Of a stretch of DNA of 64,000 bases, positions 23,024 through 34,671 are shown one piece after another (position 1 is the stretch's first letter; every line of letters begins with the position of its first letter). The notes beneath the pieces are model-generated. The model searched no databases, was not told where the DNA came from, and saw nothing but the letters and a program-made list of their open reading frames with translations. A program made the position numbers and the translations under genes. The DNA is taken from positions 1 through 64,000 of the forward strand of contig WEDG01004974.1 in the NCBI GenBank assembly GCA_017591395.1, given 5' to 3'. The stretch is from Schistocephalus solidus. Lineage: Eukaryota > Platyhelminthes > Cestoda > Diphyllobothriidea > Diphyllobothriidae.

Positions 23024-25250
23024 TAGAATTTATATTTGGTTAGCACCGGCAAAGCACTGTCTAAGCAAACATTAACAACGAAATAAAATTATGACAATGT
23101 GTGCAGATAAAATGTACAAATACATAACTTGTCCTGCTATGTCAACAGTAAGCGATGTTTTAAAAATAATGGTGAACTAGAAAAAATAGGCAGTGAAAAA
23201 AACTCCTACCATAAAAATGGAGGCAGAGTTCAATAAGCCTTCATTTTTTAATAGAAGGCAGGAGAAAAAAACTGCTAAGGAAAAATTCGTCAAGTGGTAG
23301 ATAAGGGTAATACGGTAGTAGCATTTCAGAATGAGATAATAAACGTTGAGGTGATTCGTTCTTGATCACTTAGGCGTATGAAACAAAATCTCACGAAAAT
23401 GCGTCAATGAACTTAAGTCCTCAGCATCTAAGGATCCAGAATTGAATTCTGGTGATGGTAAGTATCCAAAGAAACGGTAGCATTTTAGACTGTGTACCAC
23501 CAAATGTGTACGTCCAAATGACGTCATCGTTTGGATGACTGGTGATATAAGGAGACATCAAAGTTCATGGGCGACTCGAGGTAGCAAAAATATAGTTTCA
23601 AGAGGGTCACTTAAATTCCCGATGATCCTTTATCCGAGTCATGGGGAAAGCTACTGGGAAAAGATGAAGAAAATAAAAGGTTGATAGAAGCAGTGTTAAC
23701 ATAAATGTAAAGTCTTCGCTTGAATGCAGATAGACTAGTTAACGACCTTATTTCAATTGGCCAGTTATTCCAAAGAAAACTATACCTAGAAGCAAAGAAG
23801 AGAGAGCGTTTACACGTGGATAATGCAGGAGGAGGTATAATTAGTGCAGAATTTCTTAGGTTATAAGGAAGACTAATGGGGGTAATGACAGAAAGCTTGG
23901 GAAGAGTTGAACTATTATTTAGTCGGAAAAGGAGACATAATCCTGCTTCAAGTCTCCTGACACAAAGAAATTTTTAGCTTCATTAGCTGGCATCTTGTTG
24001 AGTAGGAAGTAGTTGAAAAGAGTCGGAAATAGGAGTTTTTTTGTGAAATGTCTTTTGGACATTTTCAATTTTTAAACGGCTAGATTCGTTCATTCAACCG
24101 AAAAATGGACAGCAAAATTCAGGAATGGGAAGTACAAACATACGATAAAGTCTTCATTTAATTTCAGGAAGGCAGAAATGATAAGAAATAAAGCCGCAAA
24201 TCTGAGCAGCTTTGGCTGTTATTCTATCGGCATGAGGCGAAAGATCTAATTTATTGGTGTAGCTTAAGCCCAAGTCCTTGATGGAGGAACATTCAATCAT
24301 AGGGCAACCTTCAAAAGATAAGAGGTTGTGGCAGCCTTACAGGCCCAAAACTCATGTAGCGACACTTTAGTAGGTGAGAACTCCATTAGCCATGTGGAGC
24401 TCCAAGGCCGGAAAGAGCGTCTAAGTCTGAATGAATTTGTTCTAGGCAACTGTTCGGTCGTAGAGTTAGAGAAGGAATACACGCATTTGAGGTCATCAGC
24501 ATAAATAAAAGATTGAGAATGTTTAACTATCGATGAAATATCATTTATATACAGTAAGAACAACAAAGGACCTAATACGGTACCTAACAATCGGGGTAGC
24601 ACTTGAGTATGAGGACCCTACTAAAACGTTTTTGCTTTCGATCATTTAGGCATGATCTAACAAAGTTAGTAAGGGTCTACGAAATCCGTATAGCTTGTAG
24701 TTTAGCTAGAAGTCGTTTATGAGGCACTTTATCGAATGCCTTACTAAGATCAAAAATAGATAACTACCACAGATGAATGATCATTACGAAGAGAGGTTAG
24801 TAGATTTTAGAAAAGACATGTGGCAGGTTTCACAAGAGCGGTCCGGTAAGAAGCCGTGTTGGGGAAAAAGTTGGTAATTTGATTGCTTATGCAAAAATCC
24901 GTGATTTGTTTTTGCAATTAGTTTTTTTCGAAAGAGTTTAGCAAGAGAGGGCGTTTTTATGAACACCGCGATAGTTATGAATGTCCGAGCGGGAAGCAGA
25001 TTTAAAAACTGGTATTAAAATAGAAGTTTTCCAGCAATCGGGGAAGAAACCATTTTCGAGAAATACTGAGAATAACTTGCTTATTAAAGGTGAAAAATCC
25101 CTTAACTGTTTAATAAGTGATGTTTGGAATGTTATCAGTTCCAACCGAATGTGAATTTTTAGGTGAGCTATTTCCTTTGAATACATGAAGGCGAGAAATA
25201 AAATGGTTGTAAGATAGCGAATTTGACATTAATTATTTTGTTAGCGGGGA
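23024..25250 (-). mobile_element. LINE family B1 copy, RT to 3' end
   Basis: The 3' end at about 23,026-23,160 (reverse of gctaaccaaatataaattcta and gtacattttatctgcacaca) leads into the C-terminal part, then the RT at 24.3-25.2 kb. The RT reads TSLIKQLRDFSPLISKLFSVF, SRSDIHNYRGVHKN, FDLSKAFDKVPHKRLLAKL and a YADDLKCVYSF active site near 24,500. Frames are broken repeatedly. A ~200 bp segment at 23,340-23,540 is absent from the plus-strand B1 copy at 13.5 kb and looks like an insertion. The 5' part is missing. Confidence 0.75.
23340..23540. repeat. ~200-bp segment interrupting B1, with a palindrome
   Basis: In the plus-strand B1 copy, gtctccttatatcac (near 13,535) continues directly into the next B1 block. 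Here the two blocks are separated by about 200 bp. The segment contains a near-perfect palindrome at 23,513-23,535: tccaaa, the self-complementary tgacgtca, a 3-base spacer, then tttgga. Limits are approximate. Confidence 0.4.
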
Positions 25251-25689
25251 ATAAAGCGAGAAATTACTGAACCTCAGAACTTGCAGTACAATGCATCAGT
25301 ACAAGCATTCACATCCAAACATAGAAAGAAGTCAATCCAATAGTCATGATTAAGATATGTCAGAATTTCCCCATATGTGATGATCGGAAATCACGGAAAA
25401 ACTATATTTTTTGGAAAAAGATTTCCCCAGCCTCGAGTTCTAGTGTAGAGAAAAAATATGGCATGGTCAGAACTCCCACTGGGGCTAAAGGTGACACTGA
25501 AAATGGCTGGACAATCTCAACAAAAATTAGATAAAGTAGAAGGAGAGACTAAAAATGAGACAGTTAATAATAGAAACTGGAAACACGAAGGACCAATGGC
25601 GAGGCACTATCTCCAACAAGAAACGGATCAAATTGTTCAAGTGAAAAAGAACATTTCTTTTGGCCGAAGGCATTCACTCTGACAGCCTA

Positions 25690-27215
25690 ACTGTCCCTTC
25701 TCAGAAACAAAAACGTGCAGCGCTTAATTATTCGTATTAATGCCAGATCTCTGCTTCACAGATGCCACTGCTCCAGACTCTGGTTTTCATCCACTGCTCC
25801 GACATTGTAATAGTTACAGAGACTTGGGCAACACTCCCGTGTATCAAACTCTGAACTCAATATTCAAGGGTAATGACTATATTCGTAACGATCGACACGA
25901 GGGCCGTGGCGGAGGAAGCTGCATCTATATTAAGCAGCCACTTACCTTTCTGCCGTTGGATTATCGACAATTTACCGTGGTAGAAGAGAGTTGTTGGCTC
26001 CGAGTAGTTCTTAAAGATAACTACTTTTACTCTGTCGGTTGTGTCTATCGCCCCCAAACGCAAGTAGATTACGATCTCCGTCTCGGGCAGGCATTTCATG
26101 CCGCAGTTGACCTATAAATATGAAGTACTGCTTGATTGCAGGTGACTTCAATCTCCCTGAAGTTCATTGGTTTCCACCTTCCGGTCCTGCAAAGTTCGAA
26201 AAACTTGCTTTGAGGCCATAGATACTGGCATGTGGGATCAGGTAGTTGATTTTCCCACCCGGAGGATCAAACATACTTGATCTTATCTTCTGCAGAGGTT
26301 GTCAGCCATTGGCAGTTTCACCTTTTAGACCCACTTGGGGAGTTCATGACCATGCTATAGTTGCTTTCTTCACTAGAAATCGAGGCTGATGAAACTTTTT
26401 CAAAAAAATATAGCTTTTTCCACGATTTCCGATCAGCAAAATATGGGGAATTACTAACACATCTTTAATTCCCACGATTGGACTAACTTCTTTCTATGTT
26501 TGGATGTGAATGTTTGTACTGATACATTCTACCAAGTTCTAGGTCCACTCATTTCTCGTTTTGTTCCCTCGTAAGAAAATAATTAATGTCAAGGATGAAG
26601 TTCTACCTCCCTTTACCTTTCAGCCGTAGATTGCGTAGACTCTCGCGTCGTTTTCATCGACTAAATGACACTTCCGTCCTGCCATTGATCCAGCAAATCT
26701 TCGAACAGGCTAAGAGGTCTCTCCGAAGAAAAAGCGACTAGCTGAAGAGGTTAACTTTGCCGAAAACCCTTCGTACAATGCTGCAAAACTCTTTCGCGGA
26801 CTGTAAAAATCGCAGAGAAAAACTCAGTACCCTGTACTTCGAGATGCTTTTTGAAACCCTATAGCTGACGCTAAGTTGACGGCTGATAGCTTCAATGCTT
26901 TCTTTGTCTGTGAACTCATAGTGAACATCTCGGTCGCCCCTTTCCAAACGTCCGGGTTTGGACCGGTAACGTCCTCGAAAAACACAACTTTACCCTCTGG
27001 GACGTAACTGTAGCCATCTCGGCGTTCTCGCCAATCTGTACAGTCCTGGACCAGATGGCGTCCTGTCAGCGTTCTAAAGGCAGATGCAAATGATATATTT
27101 CCGTCACTTCTGTATAAGATATTCAATCTTGCTCTTGAAAGCAAAACCTTCCCTATTTTATGGAAGGAATCGCACATTTTGCCTATACCCAAACAGGGCA
27201 GAACTCACATCATTT
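25690..27215 (+). mobile_element. LINE family B2, 5' part (endonuclease to RT start)
   Basis: The frame at 25,740-26,117 gives the endonuclease N-terminus: a VTETWAT-like catalytic region across a frameshift, GGGSCIYIKQPLTFLPLDY, and a VGCVYRPQ motif. GDFNLPEVHW follows near 26,140 and HDHAIVAFF near 26,350. The linker and the first RT block (SPGPDGVLSAF, LLLKAKPSLFYGRNRTFCLYP) run to 27,215. There the element is cut by a minus-strand family A LINE and resumes at 29,536. Several stops and frameshifts show that it is inactive. Confidence 0.8.
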
Positions 27216-29535
27216 TGAATTCAATTAATTCAATTCAATTTATTGAGGGGAAATAGGTATGGCCTTTGAGTACTCTATTTGTAACGTAAAAATTGAGCGG
27301 TATACAGAGAAACCGAAAGATGCTAAGGTACAAAAAGGCGGTCATAAAATTTGATCAAGTGGTGCACGACTCTCGAGGGTTAAGATAAATGCCTCATCGC
27401 TCAGGTTCGTTGCGGAACATAAAACTGTCATAGGTTCCTTTTAAAAGCTTTCCAGCGATGGTGACATCACAACGTCTTCAGGGAGGGCATTCCATGGTTT
27501 AACCACTTGACAGAGAAGGAGAACTTTGTGCACATCCAGTCTCGCCTGCTGGACACGCAGTTTCAACGGGTGACCTCGGAGATGGGTCGTGGTGGCAAAT
27601 TCAAAGAAGTCCGAGAATTCCGGCAACAATCCAATCCCTTCACAATGCGGAATGTCTGCAGGAGATCACTCACGCATTTGCCTATAACTCAAAGGGAACA
27701 GATTAAGATTCATTAGGCGGGTTGGATATGGCAAGGAGCTTTGACTTCTAACCATTCTTGGTGGCTTTCCTCTGGACTCTTTCGAGGCAGTTTCTGATCT
27801 TGAACTGTCCAGGGTTTCCAGGCTGCATAGCATATTCCAAAATGTGGCCTAATGAATGTTCCAAAAGGTCTTAGCAAAAAGATCTTCATCGAAATCCAAA
27901 AAGGCTCGTCTGATGGCATGCAACACTCGAAATTGCCCTCTTCGCCACTTTCGAGCAGTGAGACGATGGTTTTTAAGGTGGTGGTCATCAGCACACCAAG
28001 GTCCCTTGGGTTTCCACGTCTTTTGGCGGCTTCACCGTTGAGAAAGTAACTTCTACTTTCGGCAGATCCAGACTGGGCCGCCTAAGCGAAGTATTGTACA
28101 CTTATCGACGTTGAACCGCAAAAAGCCACCGATTCGACCACTCCTCCAACCGAGTTAGGGTTGATCTGCAGTTTTATCTTCGTCAGCAGGGCTCTGGATT
28201 ACATTCCAGGATTTTAATCGTCGTCGGCAAACATTGCTGCTTCACAGTCGAGATTCCCTGACACAATCGTTCACGTATATTAAAAACAGTGCATTGGCCT
28301 AGTACTGAACCCTGAGGAACCCCACTCTCGACCGCAGCATGACCTTGACCTCTTGGCCGATGCACACAACCTGGCGCGACCCACGAGGAAGTTTTTCGAT
28401 CCACTTGAGGAGGTTACCTCTGATTCCAATTCTTTCTAGCTTGTAAAGCAGTCTCTCGTGCGGCACTGAGTATCGAAGGCCTTTTGAAAGTCAATGAAGG
28501 CAATGTGAACCGCGTGTCTATCTTCAAGTCGCTTGGGTCCACCTCTGGATCGAAATACAGCAAATTCGTTGTGCATGATCTTCCTTTTCTGAACCCGTGT
28601 TGACAGCTTGATAACAAATTATGAGTCTCTAGGAATTTCACCAATTCGCTCTTGATGATCCTTTCCATAATCTTACCAAGGATGCATGTTGCTTGATGGG
28701 CCTGTAGTTTGTCACTGACGCCCGGCAACCGCTTTTGTACAAGGGAGTTATATGTGCCAGCTTCCAATCGAAAGGAAGTGTTCCGGAGTCAAAGGACTTT
28801 TGAAAGAGCACTGACAAAGTTGCGGAAAGTTCATTGGCGAGTTCTTTTCAGAAGCTTAGGGTGGAAGCCTCGTCTGGTCCTGGGGATTTCGACTCTTTTA
28901 GTTCTTTTAATTCCTTTTGGATCAGAAATTCTGAGAATAGTATGTGGCTAATGCTTTGCAGTCGGCGGGTTATCCACTGAGGGACGAAGGAACCTGGCCT
29001 CGTTTGTGAAGACTGAGCGGTAGAACTGTGAAAAAGTACTCGGCTTTTTCCCTGTTTTTCAGAAATTTCGACGCCCATGGCAGCATCTTAATCAGCGGTA
29101 TTTCGATGTTTATTCCTTGTACATCTACGGAGGTAACTGTAGACTAACTTTTGATTCTGCGTTGCCTTTTGCAGCAAAGGCTTCTCAAAATTCTCTTCGC
29201 GTTGTAAGAATAAGGCTTCTCATTTTGTTTCTCTGTGCTTTGTACTCTATTAAAATAGGCGACTTGATTAGACTCGCGATATTTTTCTCCACAACTTGTG
29301 CTTCCTGTTTATCCCTTTTGTTGCTGTCCTAGCCACCCAGGACGCTTTGCTGTGATGGACACTCGTTAGCGGGCAGTCGTTGTCAATAAGTTGCAGAAGA
29401 ACATTTCGGAAAGACTCCCAATCTTCGTTTACGGTGCTCAAAAAAATATTGAGGTCCAGTTGATGTGTGTTATATCTGCTCGCATCTGATGAAAGTTTCT
29501 CGCCAAACGTTACGCCGTTTTTCCTCTATAGCAGG
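27216..29535 (-). mobile_element. family A LINE inserted into the B2 element
   Basis: The 3' end at about 27,216 reads in plus sense caattcaatttattgagggg. Going up the minus strand come the CR1 tail (27,441-27,629, VVKPWNALPEDVVMS; LFPLSYRQM), the LEYA/AAWKPW region (27,850), the RT palm (GVPQGSVLG near 28,330), an AFIDFQKAFDT block (28,490) and the SPGPDEAS motif near 28,860. The upstream linker reaches about 29,535. The endonuclease is missing (5' truncation, as usual for LINEs). Frames are fragmented. B2 sequence continues on both sides without loss. Confidence 0.8.
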
Positions 29536-31236
29536 GGACGACTTTAGGCCAATAAAATACACTGCCAGCAGCCTCGAAGATATTAGAGACCTTGATTAAA
29601 GACAAGTTGATGCGTCACATAACAGAGAATAACCTACTTAATGCGGCTCAGCATGGGTTTCTCGAAAAACGATCTTGTGACACCCTGCCAGCTCTCTTAC
29701 TTTGATCATGTGCTACACTAGAGATAGTTGTTTTGCAATTTACACCGTTTATTTCGACTTCACGAAGGCTTTTTGATCGTGTTGACCACGATCTCCTCCT
29801 GCTGAAACTTACCTCCTTCGGCATAGGTAACAAGCTTCTGAACTTAATATCCTCCTATTTGAATGATCGCGCACAACGGGTAAAAATTTCCGATGTTATC
29901 TCCAACCCCACGCACGAGGAGTGGCGTTATTCAGGGTAGTGTACTCTGGCCCGCTTCTTTTTTGCCTTTTTGTGAACGATGTTCCTGATTGTTTTTCAGT
30001 ATGGTAGGCCATTTTATGTACGCTGATGATTTAAAAGTTGCCTATCGTTATAAAACCGGTCGATCGCCACATTGTGCTTGAGCTCTTTAAAAAGGATCTT
30101 CATGCCTTCGCTCAGTGGTGTCGCACATGGCGCCTTTCGCCTCTTGGCACAAATGCCCGTTATGGTTAGTTGTGACAACCATCAGCCCCATCTAAGCATA
30201 GACGGTCATGACTTAAAATGTGCCCGGGTTTATAAACGGATCTGGGCATATCATATTCTAGTAGTCTTAATCTGTCAGAGCACTGCGCCCCTGATTGTCT
30301 CTAAAGCACGCCAAACCACCGGGTTTATTCCTCAGAAATTTTAAAACCCTCAATATTAGGACCAGCCTTTATAAAATGTATGTCAGACCTAGTCTGGAAT
30401 ACTGCTCGTTTCTATTTAGCCTTCTGCACGCGAGTGAACGGAGGAAGATAGAATCAGTCCAGCACTCTTTACTAAAAAGAGTTATTACTTCCAGAGCACA
30501 GAAACCCTGTCCTACCAACAACGCTGTGAGCTTACAAGCCTCGACCCGTTGTGGCTTCGTAGATTACAGAAGGGACTATTTTTACTGTTCAAGCTTTTAA
30601 ACGGTTTTTACCTTTAACCCCTTTTACATCCCCTGAGGCAGCTCGACTCACCGTCGGCGCACCAATCATAGAGATGTATTCTTATTTCTTCCTTTGGCAC
30701 GCACCGTTAAATACCGTCAGTTTTTTTCGGTAAACGCTATAGCAATCTGGAATAAACTACCCAGAAGTATTAAAAATTCAGCAAAAACTATCCTTTGTTT
30801 ACGAGAGCTGTCACTAGTTTTCTACATTCAGGACACCTTCCGCGAATTTTTGGGTGCTGATTCTCTGGAAGCTCTTTTTCCGTTCTGATGGCGTCCACGG
30901 ACTCTGAATCCTATGCCGGACTTCATGCTGAAGGCAATATTGCTGGCTCTGCAGTCCGTAATCGGGTTATTCCTCAGTCTACAGCCAGCAGCCGCTCGCC
31001 GGCATACTTGCTGCCAGTACAGAAGACCAGATCCACAACACCGAAAGGAGAAGTACTACACTGTGCACCTGTGTCAACACTTCCCCGTCCCTAAACTTTA
31101 ATCTGTTCAACAAGCTGCAGTTTTTTTCTCCTGAAAATACCTTTAAAGAACGATCAGGAGTTTTTTTCACCGTCAGCTGGACCCCCTACTGTATATATCC
31201 CTTTTTGACCTTGCCTGTAAACTGGCAATAAATAAA
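29536..31236 (+). mobile_element. LINE family B2, 3' part (RT to 3' end)
   Basis: Continuation of the B2 element interrupted at 27,215. gacgactttaggccaat at 29,536 starts the next RT block, the same as the reverse complement near 22,400 in the minus-strand B2 copy. It continues FDRVDHDLLLLKLTSFGIGN, a YADDLKVAYRYK-like active site near 30,020, DNHQPHLSIDGHDLK (30,180), MYVRPSLEYCSFLFSLLHAS (30,380) and AIAIWNKLPRSIKNSAKT. The 3' end is an aataaata repeat at about 31,223-31,236. Frameshifts are frequent. Confidence 0.8.
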
Positions 31237-31590
31237 TAAATAGTCCAACGGCAGGAATGTAAGTGGTTGCTTAACATAGAAACAGCTTCCTGCGCCATGG
31301 CCCTTGTGTTTATCATTCCGAATGTAAGCGTAGCCTAGAATAGATAGTCCGAAGTCTGATACGCAGGGTGTTGCCCATGTCTCTGTCACAAGTCCAATGT
31401 CAGGGCGGTGGACAAAAACCAGATTATGAAGTAAATGCATCTCATTAAGCAGAGATCTGACATTTAAAACGAACATTTTAAGCGGGCACGTATTTTGTTT
31501 CTGGGACGGGACAGTTAAGCTGTCAGAGGGACTGCCTTCGGCCAAAAAAATGCTCTTTACACTTAAACTATCCGTCCATCCCATATAAGA
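31237..31590 (-). mobile_element. LINE family B2 endonuclease fragment
   Basis: The minus-strand frame 31,186-31,584 gives the B2 endonuclease start: MFVLNVRSLLNEMHLLHNLV, PDIGLVTETWAT, then GAGSCFYVKQPLTFLPLDY. This closely matches the plus-strand copy at 25.74 kb. The frame is still open over this part. RT is absent. It joins the 3' tail of the preceding B2 copy tail to tail. Confidence 0.75.
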
Positions 31591-31599
31591 ATATGTGTT

Positions 31600-32545
31600 T
31601 CGCTATTTTTCCGACGTCTTGTCCTTTCTATTATTAATTATTTCATTTTCATTTGCTATTTCAACCCGTTTTCCGGCTGAAAATACTGCAGAATGCGGAT
31701 TCTGTAGCAGGAGCTATGCGTTTGCTTTGTTTTCCAAGATGATTATGAAAGGAAAGAATTTTAAGGAACTAATGCAGTTCCTTGAACTAAACTATCTGTT
31801 TTACGATTTTCAGCATGATTTCCGTAGAGGCAATCCCGTGTGACAAACTTGCTGTACTGTTTAGGAGGTTCGACAAATGAAGTTGTTTGAGGGAATACGA
31901 TGCATGCAGTTTTAATCGACTACAATAAAGCCATCGATAGTCTAACTTACCATCGCCTTCTGTACAAATTCAAGGAAAACTTTTCAATTGGATCAAGAGT
32001 TTCTTGTCTTTCAGAGTACAAAGAGTTGTTGCTGGAAACTCTACGCAGAATGGGCAAAAGTAGAAAGTGGGTGTTCCCCAGGGTTCTGTTTTGGGCCCCC
32101 TACTCTTCCTAATCTACGTGAATGACTGTCTCAGTGACCTAGATTGTGAAGCTATCATGTTTGCAGATGACATTAAAATATGGACTGAAGTCAGCTGTGC
32201 TGATGACGCAAAAGGGTTACAATCGAATATCAACAAACTACGTACCTGGTCGGCTAGGTGGCTTCTTAAGTTTAATGTATCCAAGTGCGTGATCCTACAC
32301 ATAAGCACCGGTCGAAAAGTATTTCTGAGACACCAGCATTAAAAGAGGTAGAAACATACAAAGATCTGGGCATGTGGACAACTGCGAATTTGATGCCCTC
32401 AGAATACTGTAAGTAAGCAGTCCAGAAGGCAACATGTACACTACTTTGGATCAGACGTGCGTTTAAAATATTCCCCCCTGATCTCTTCGGAAAGTCTATG
32501 ACGTCTTTGAGAGACCGCATTTAGATTACGGAATGCCAGCCTGGA
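31600..32545 (+). mobile_element. CR1-like LINE fragment related to family A (RT part)
   Basis: Plus-strand RT in broken frames: a fingers part around 31,750-31,850, a fragment DYNKAIDSLTYHRLLYKF near 31,920, GVPQGSVLGPLLFLIYVNDC at 32,070-32,130, then the active site MFADDIKIWTEVSCADDAK near 32,155 and NKLRTWSARWLLKFNVSKC. The tail is lost near 32,545. The frame 32,067-32,342 spans motif B to the thumb without a stop. Confidence 0.75.
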
Positions 32546-32945
32546 TACCAGAGGTGGACCCAAGCACTTGAAGATAGACACGCGGTTCACATTGCCTTCA
32601 TTGACTTTCAAAGGCCTTCGATACTGTGCCGCACGAGAGACCGCTTTTACAAGCCAGAAAGAATTGGAATCAGAGGTTACCCTCAAGTCGGATCGAAAAC
32701 TTCCTCGTGGGCTCGGCGCCAGTTGTGTGCATCGGCCAAGAGAGCCGTCAAGTCCTGCTGCGGTCGAGAGGTTCCTCAGGGTTCAGTAATTAGGCCAATA
32801 CTGTTTTTAATATACGTGAACGATTGTGCCAGGAATCTCGACTCGTGAAGCAGCAATGTTTGCCGACGACATTAAAATCTGGAAACGTAATCCAGAACCC
32901 GCTGACGAAGATAACCGCAGATCAACCTAACTCGGATGAAACCAA
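32546..32945 (+). mobile_element. family A LINE scrap, inverted relative to 28.15-28.54 kb
   Basis: This fragment reads as the RT palm of the family A copy at 27.2-29.5 kb, but on the opposite strand. Long blocks such as gatagacacgcggttcacat and gactttcaaaggccttcgat are identical to the reverse complement there. Catalytic-region remnants (FADD-like) occur near 32,860. Both ends are truncated. Confidence 0.7.
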
Positions 32946-33035
32946 TCCGCGGTTCAACGATAACTTGACATTAATAGGGTCATCAAGGGCAATGCCTGTA
33001 ACCCTTCAAAATATACAAAATATACAATAACAAAA

Positions 33036-33235
33036 ATATACAACTCCTCCATCCTGACGGTGGATGCGGTATCTCCTGAACAACTGGTACCCGGATAATG
33101 CTACTTCGTAATCGCTGGTGTTCTGTGACAGTCAGGTTTCTGTTATTGCTTAACTATTAGGAGCCAGAACGGCTACCTGCATTCTCAGTTCGTCCAGCTT
33201 CGAAAACAGACTTTTCGGCGTTGGTATAAAGAAAT
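33036..33235 (-). mobile_element. family A LINE endonuclease scrap
   Basis: Base-level similarity to 17,478-17,680 in the same orientation, for example gagccagaacggctacctg here and gagacagaacggctacctg there, and cgaaaacagacttt in both. It contains only part of the endonuclease. Confidence 0.65.
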
Positions 33236-33720
33236 TTTATTTCAGTATAATTCAGTATATATAAGGGTGATAGGCAGAGCCTTTGAAAACCCTACTTACA
33301 ACTAGACGGTAGCAAAATATACAAATGTTACATGGCGATATGTTTATAATATATTGGTGATTGGTGTCAACTAAGTATATGTCCATCAAGTAAAAATACA
33401 TCGCCTTCTTTTAAACAATTCAATGTTTTCAGCCCGCACAACAGAAGTTGGCAGTTTGTTCCATTTTTCAATCACCCGGTGGGAAAATAAGTTTGCACGA
33501 ACTTCCAGTTTAGCGTGGTTTCTCTTCAGTTTGCATTGATTACCTAGGAGGTTTGTCATTTTTGATTGGCGGGCTTTTGAAATTGGGCCGCCATCTTTTC
33601 TGCTCTCCATTCGCTTGTGTAGCGTCCGGCCGGTTCGACGATACGGAAGGGATCGGATTATCGGGCCTTGTCTAAGAATCTTCGATATACTTCTCAGCAG
33701 TAACACTTGGTGTTGCGTCC
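33236..33720 (-). mobile_element. CR1-like LINE 3'-terminal fragment
   Basis: The 3' end (plus sense ttcagtataattcagtatat) is followed by a 106-codon minus-strand frame at 33,386-33,706. Its end, HRVIEKWNKLPTSVVRAENI, is the usual C-terminal block of CR1-like ORF2 proteins. The frame is open, but the rest of the element is missing. Confidence 0.65.
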
Positions 33721-34671
33721 TCTAAAGGGTTCATTATCCGATGTGATATCGGCGAGAAGAAGACGAACAATAATAGGGTCTAGTATGTGATATTCGGGTA
33801 GATAATGTTTATGCGGTAAAGGCAATGTCAATAGGACGATTAAGTTATCAGTACAACAATGGTAGATTACAATACAAGGGGAATACGAAGTACAAGTCTA
33901 TGTTACGAGATATAGAGAGTGGCGAATGTTATAACGGTGGAAGAAGACTTATCGGAAGAGCGGCGGGCAATCTGGTCCTCGATACGCGTGTTTTTTTTCT
34001 CCGTCTACAAAAAGCGGGACAACAACCTTATTAAAACAATTAATGGATGGTTCGGGTTTAGGTCTGTTACACTTGTGAATCCTCTTAAATGTACGTCGAT
34101 TGGCCTATTTCACCCATTAAATACTCTATTTTAACCCTATTTGTTTATTCAAACAACAAAAATGAGGTCATCAGCGCACGATGCTGGCACCAGTTTGAAG
34201 GAAGTTCAAATTGATCGATATTTTGTGACGCATTCAAGGACGATTCTTCGCGGTGAATGGAGGACATTTTGTTGAAAGTTTTGGAATTTTTCTTTCAAAA
34301 TAAAGCGAAGCTCTCTTTCAAAAAATGTTTGCCTATTAAAAAAGTCGGCCAACTGAAGAGCACAATTAATGGGTAAACTCCCCTAATAGCAATGAAATAC
34401 GATTCGAGGCTCGAACCGTCGTACGTCAATCGCATCTGGAATTTTATTGGTTGCTAGTGAACCTCGATGACGCGTCGCTAAGGGCGCAAGAAAATGCGCG
34501 CAGTGTTATTGGCAAAATCGATCGGGCACTGAGCTGTTAATCCCGCGCGCGCCGTGCCATGCCATTTCCTACGCTGTCGTGCTGCGACGCGGTCGCTTAA
34601 CTGCCTGCACCCCTGTTCTGTCTATACTGACCGTTTGTTTGCTTTTTTGCAGAATGTTTAGAGCAGTATCT
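33721..34671. other. unassigned, probable 5' region of the transposon
   Basis: No confirmed gene. A plus-strand frame at 33,919-34,134 (VITVEEDLSEERRAIWSSIR) faintly resembles the C-terminal part of LINE-associated ORF proteins, but I cannot confirm it. The part after 34.4 kb is GC-rich and has a pyrimidine tract before tttttgcag at 34,651, a plausible acceptor upstream of the transposase-like frame. Confidence 0.35.

Noticed and set aside
23340..23540. CRISPR, operon or bacterial regulatory features
   Set aside because: No spaced direct repeats or prokaryotic gene organisation anywhere in the window. The palindrome here stands alone.
26824..27192. 122-codon minus-strand frame as a gene
   Set aside because: It is the shadow of the plus-strand B2 LINE linker and RT start.
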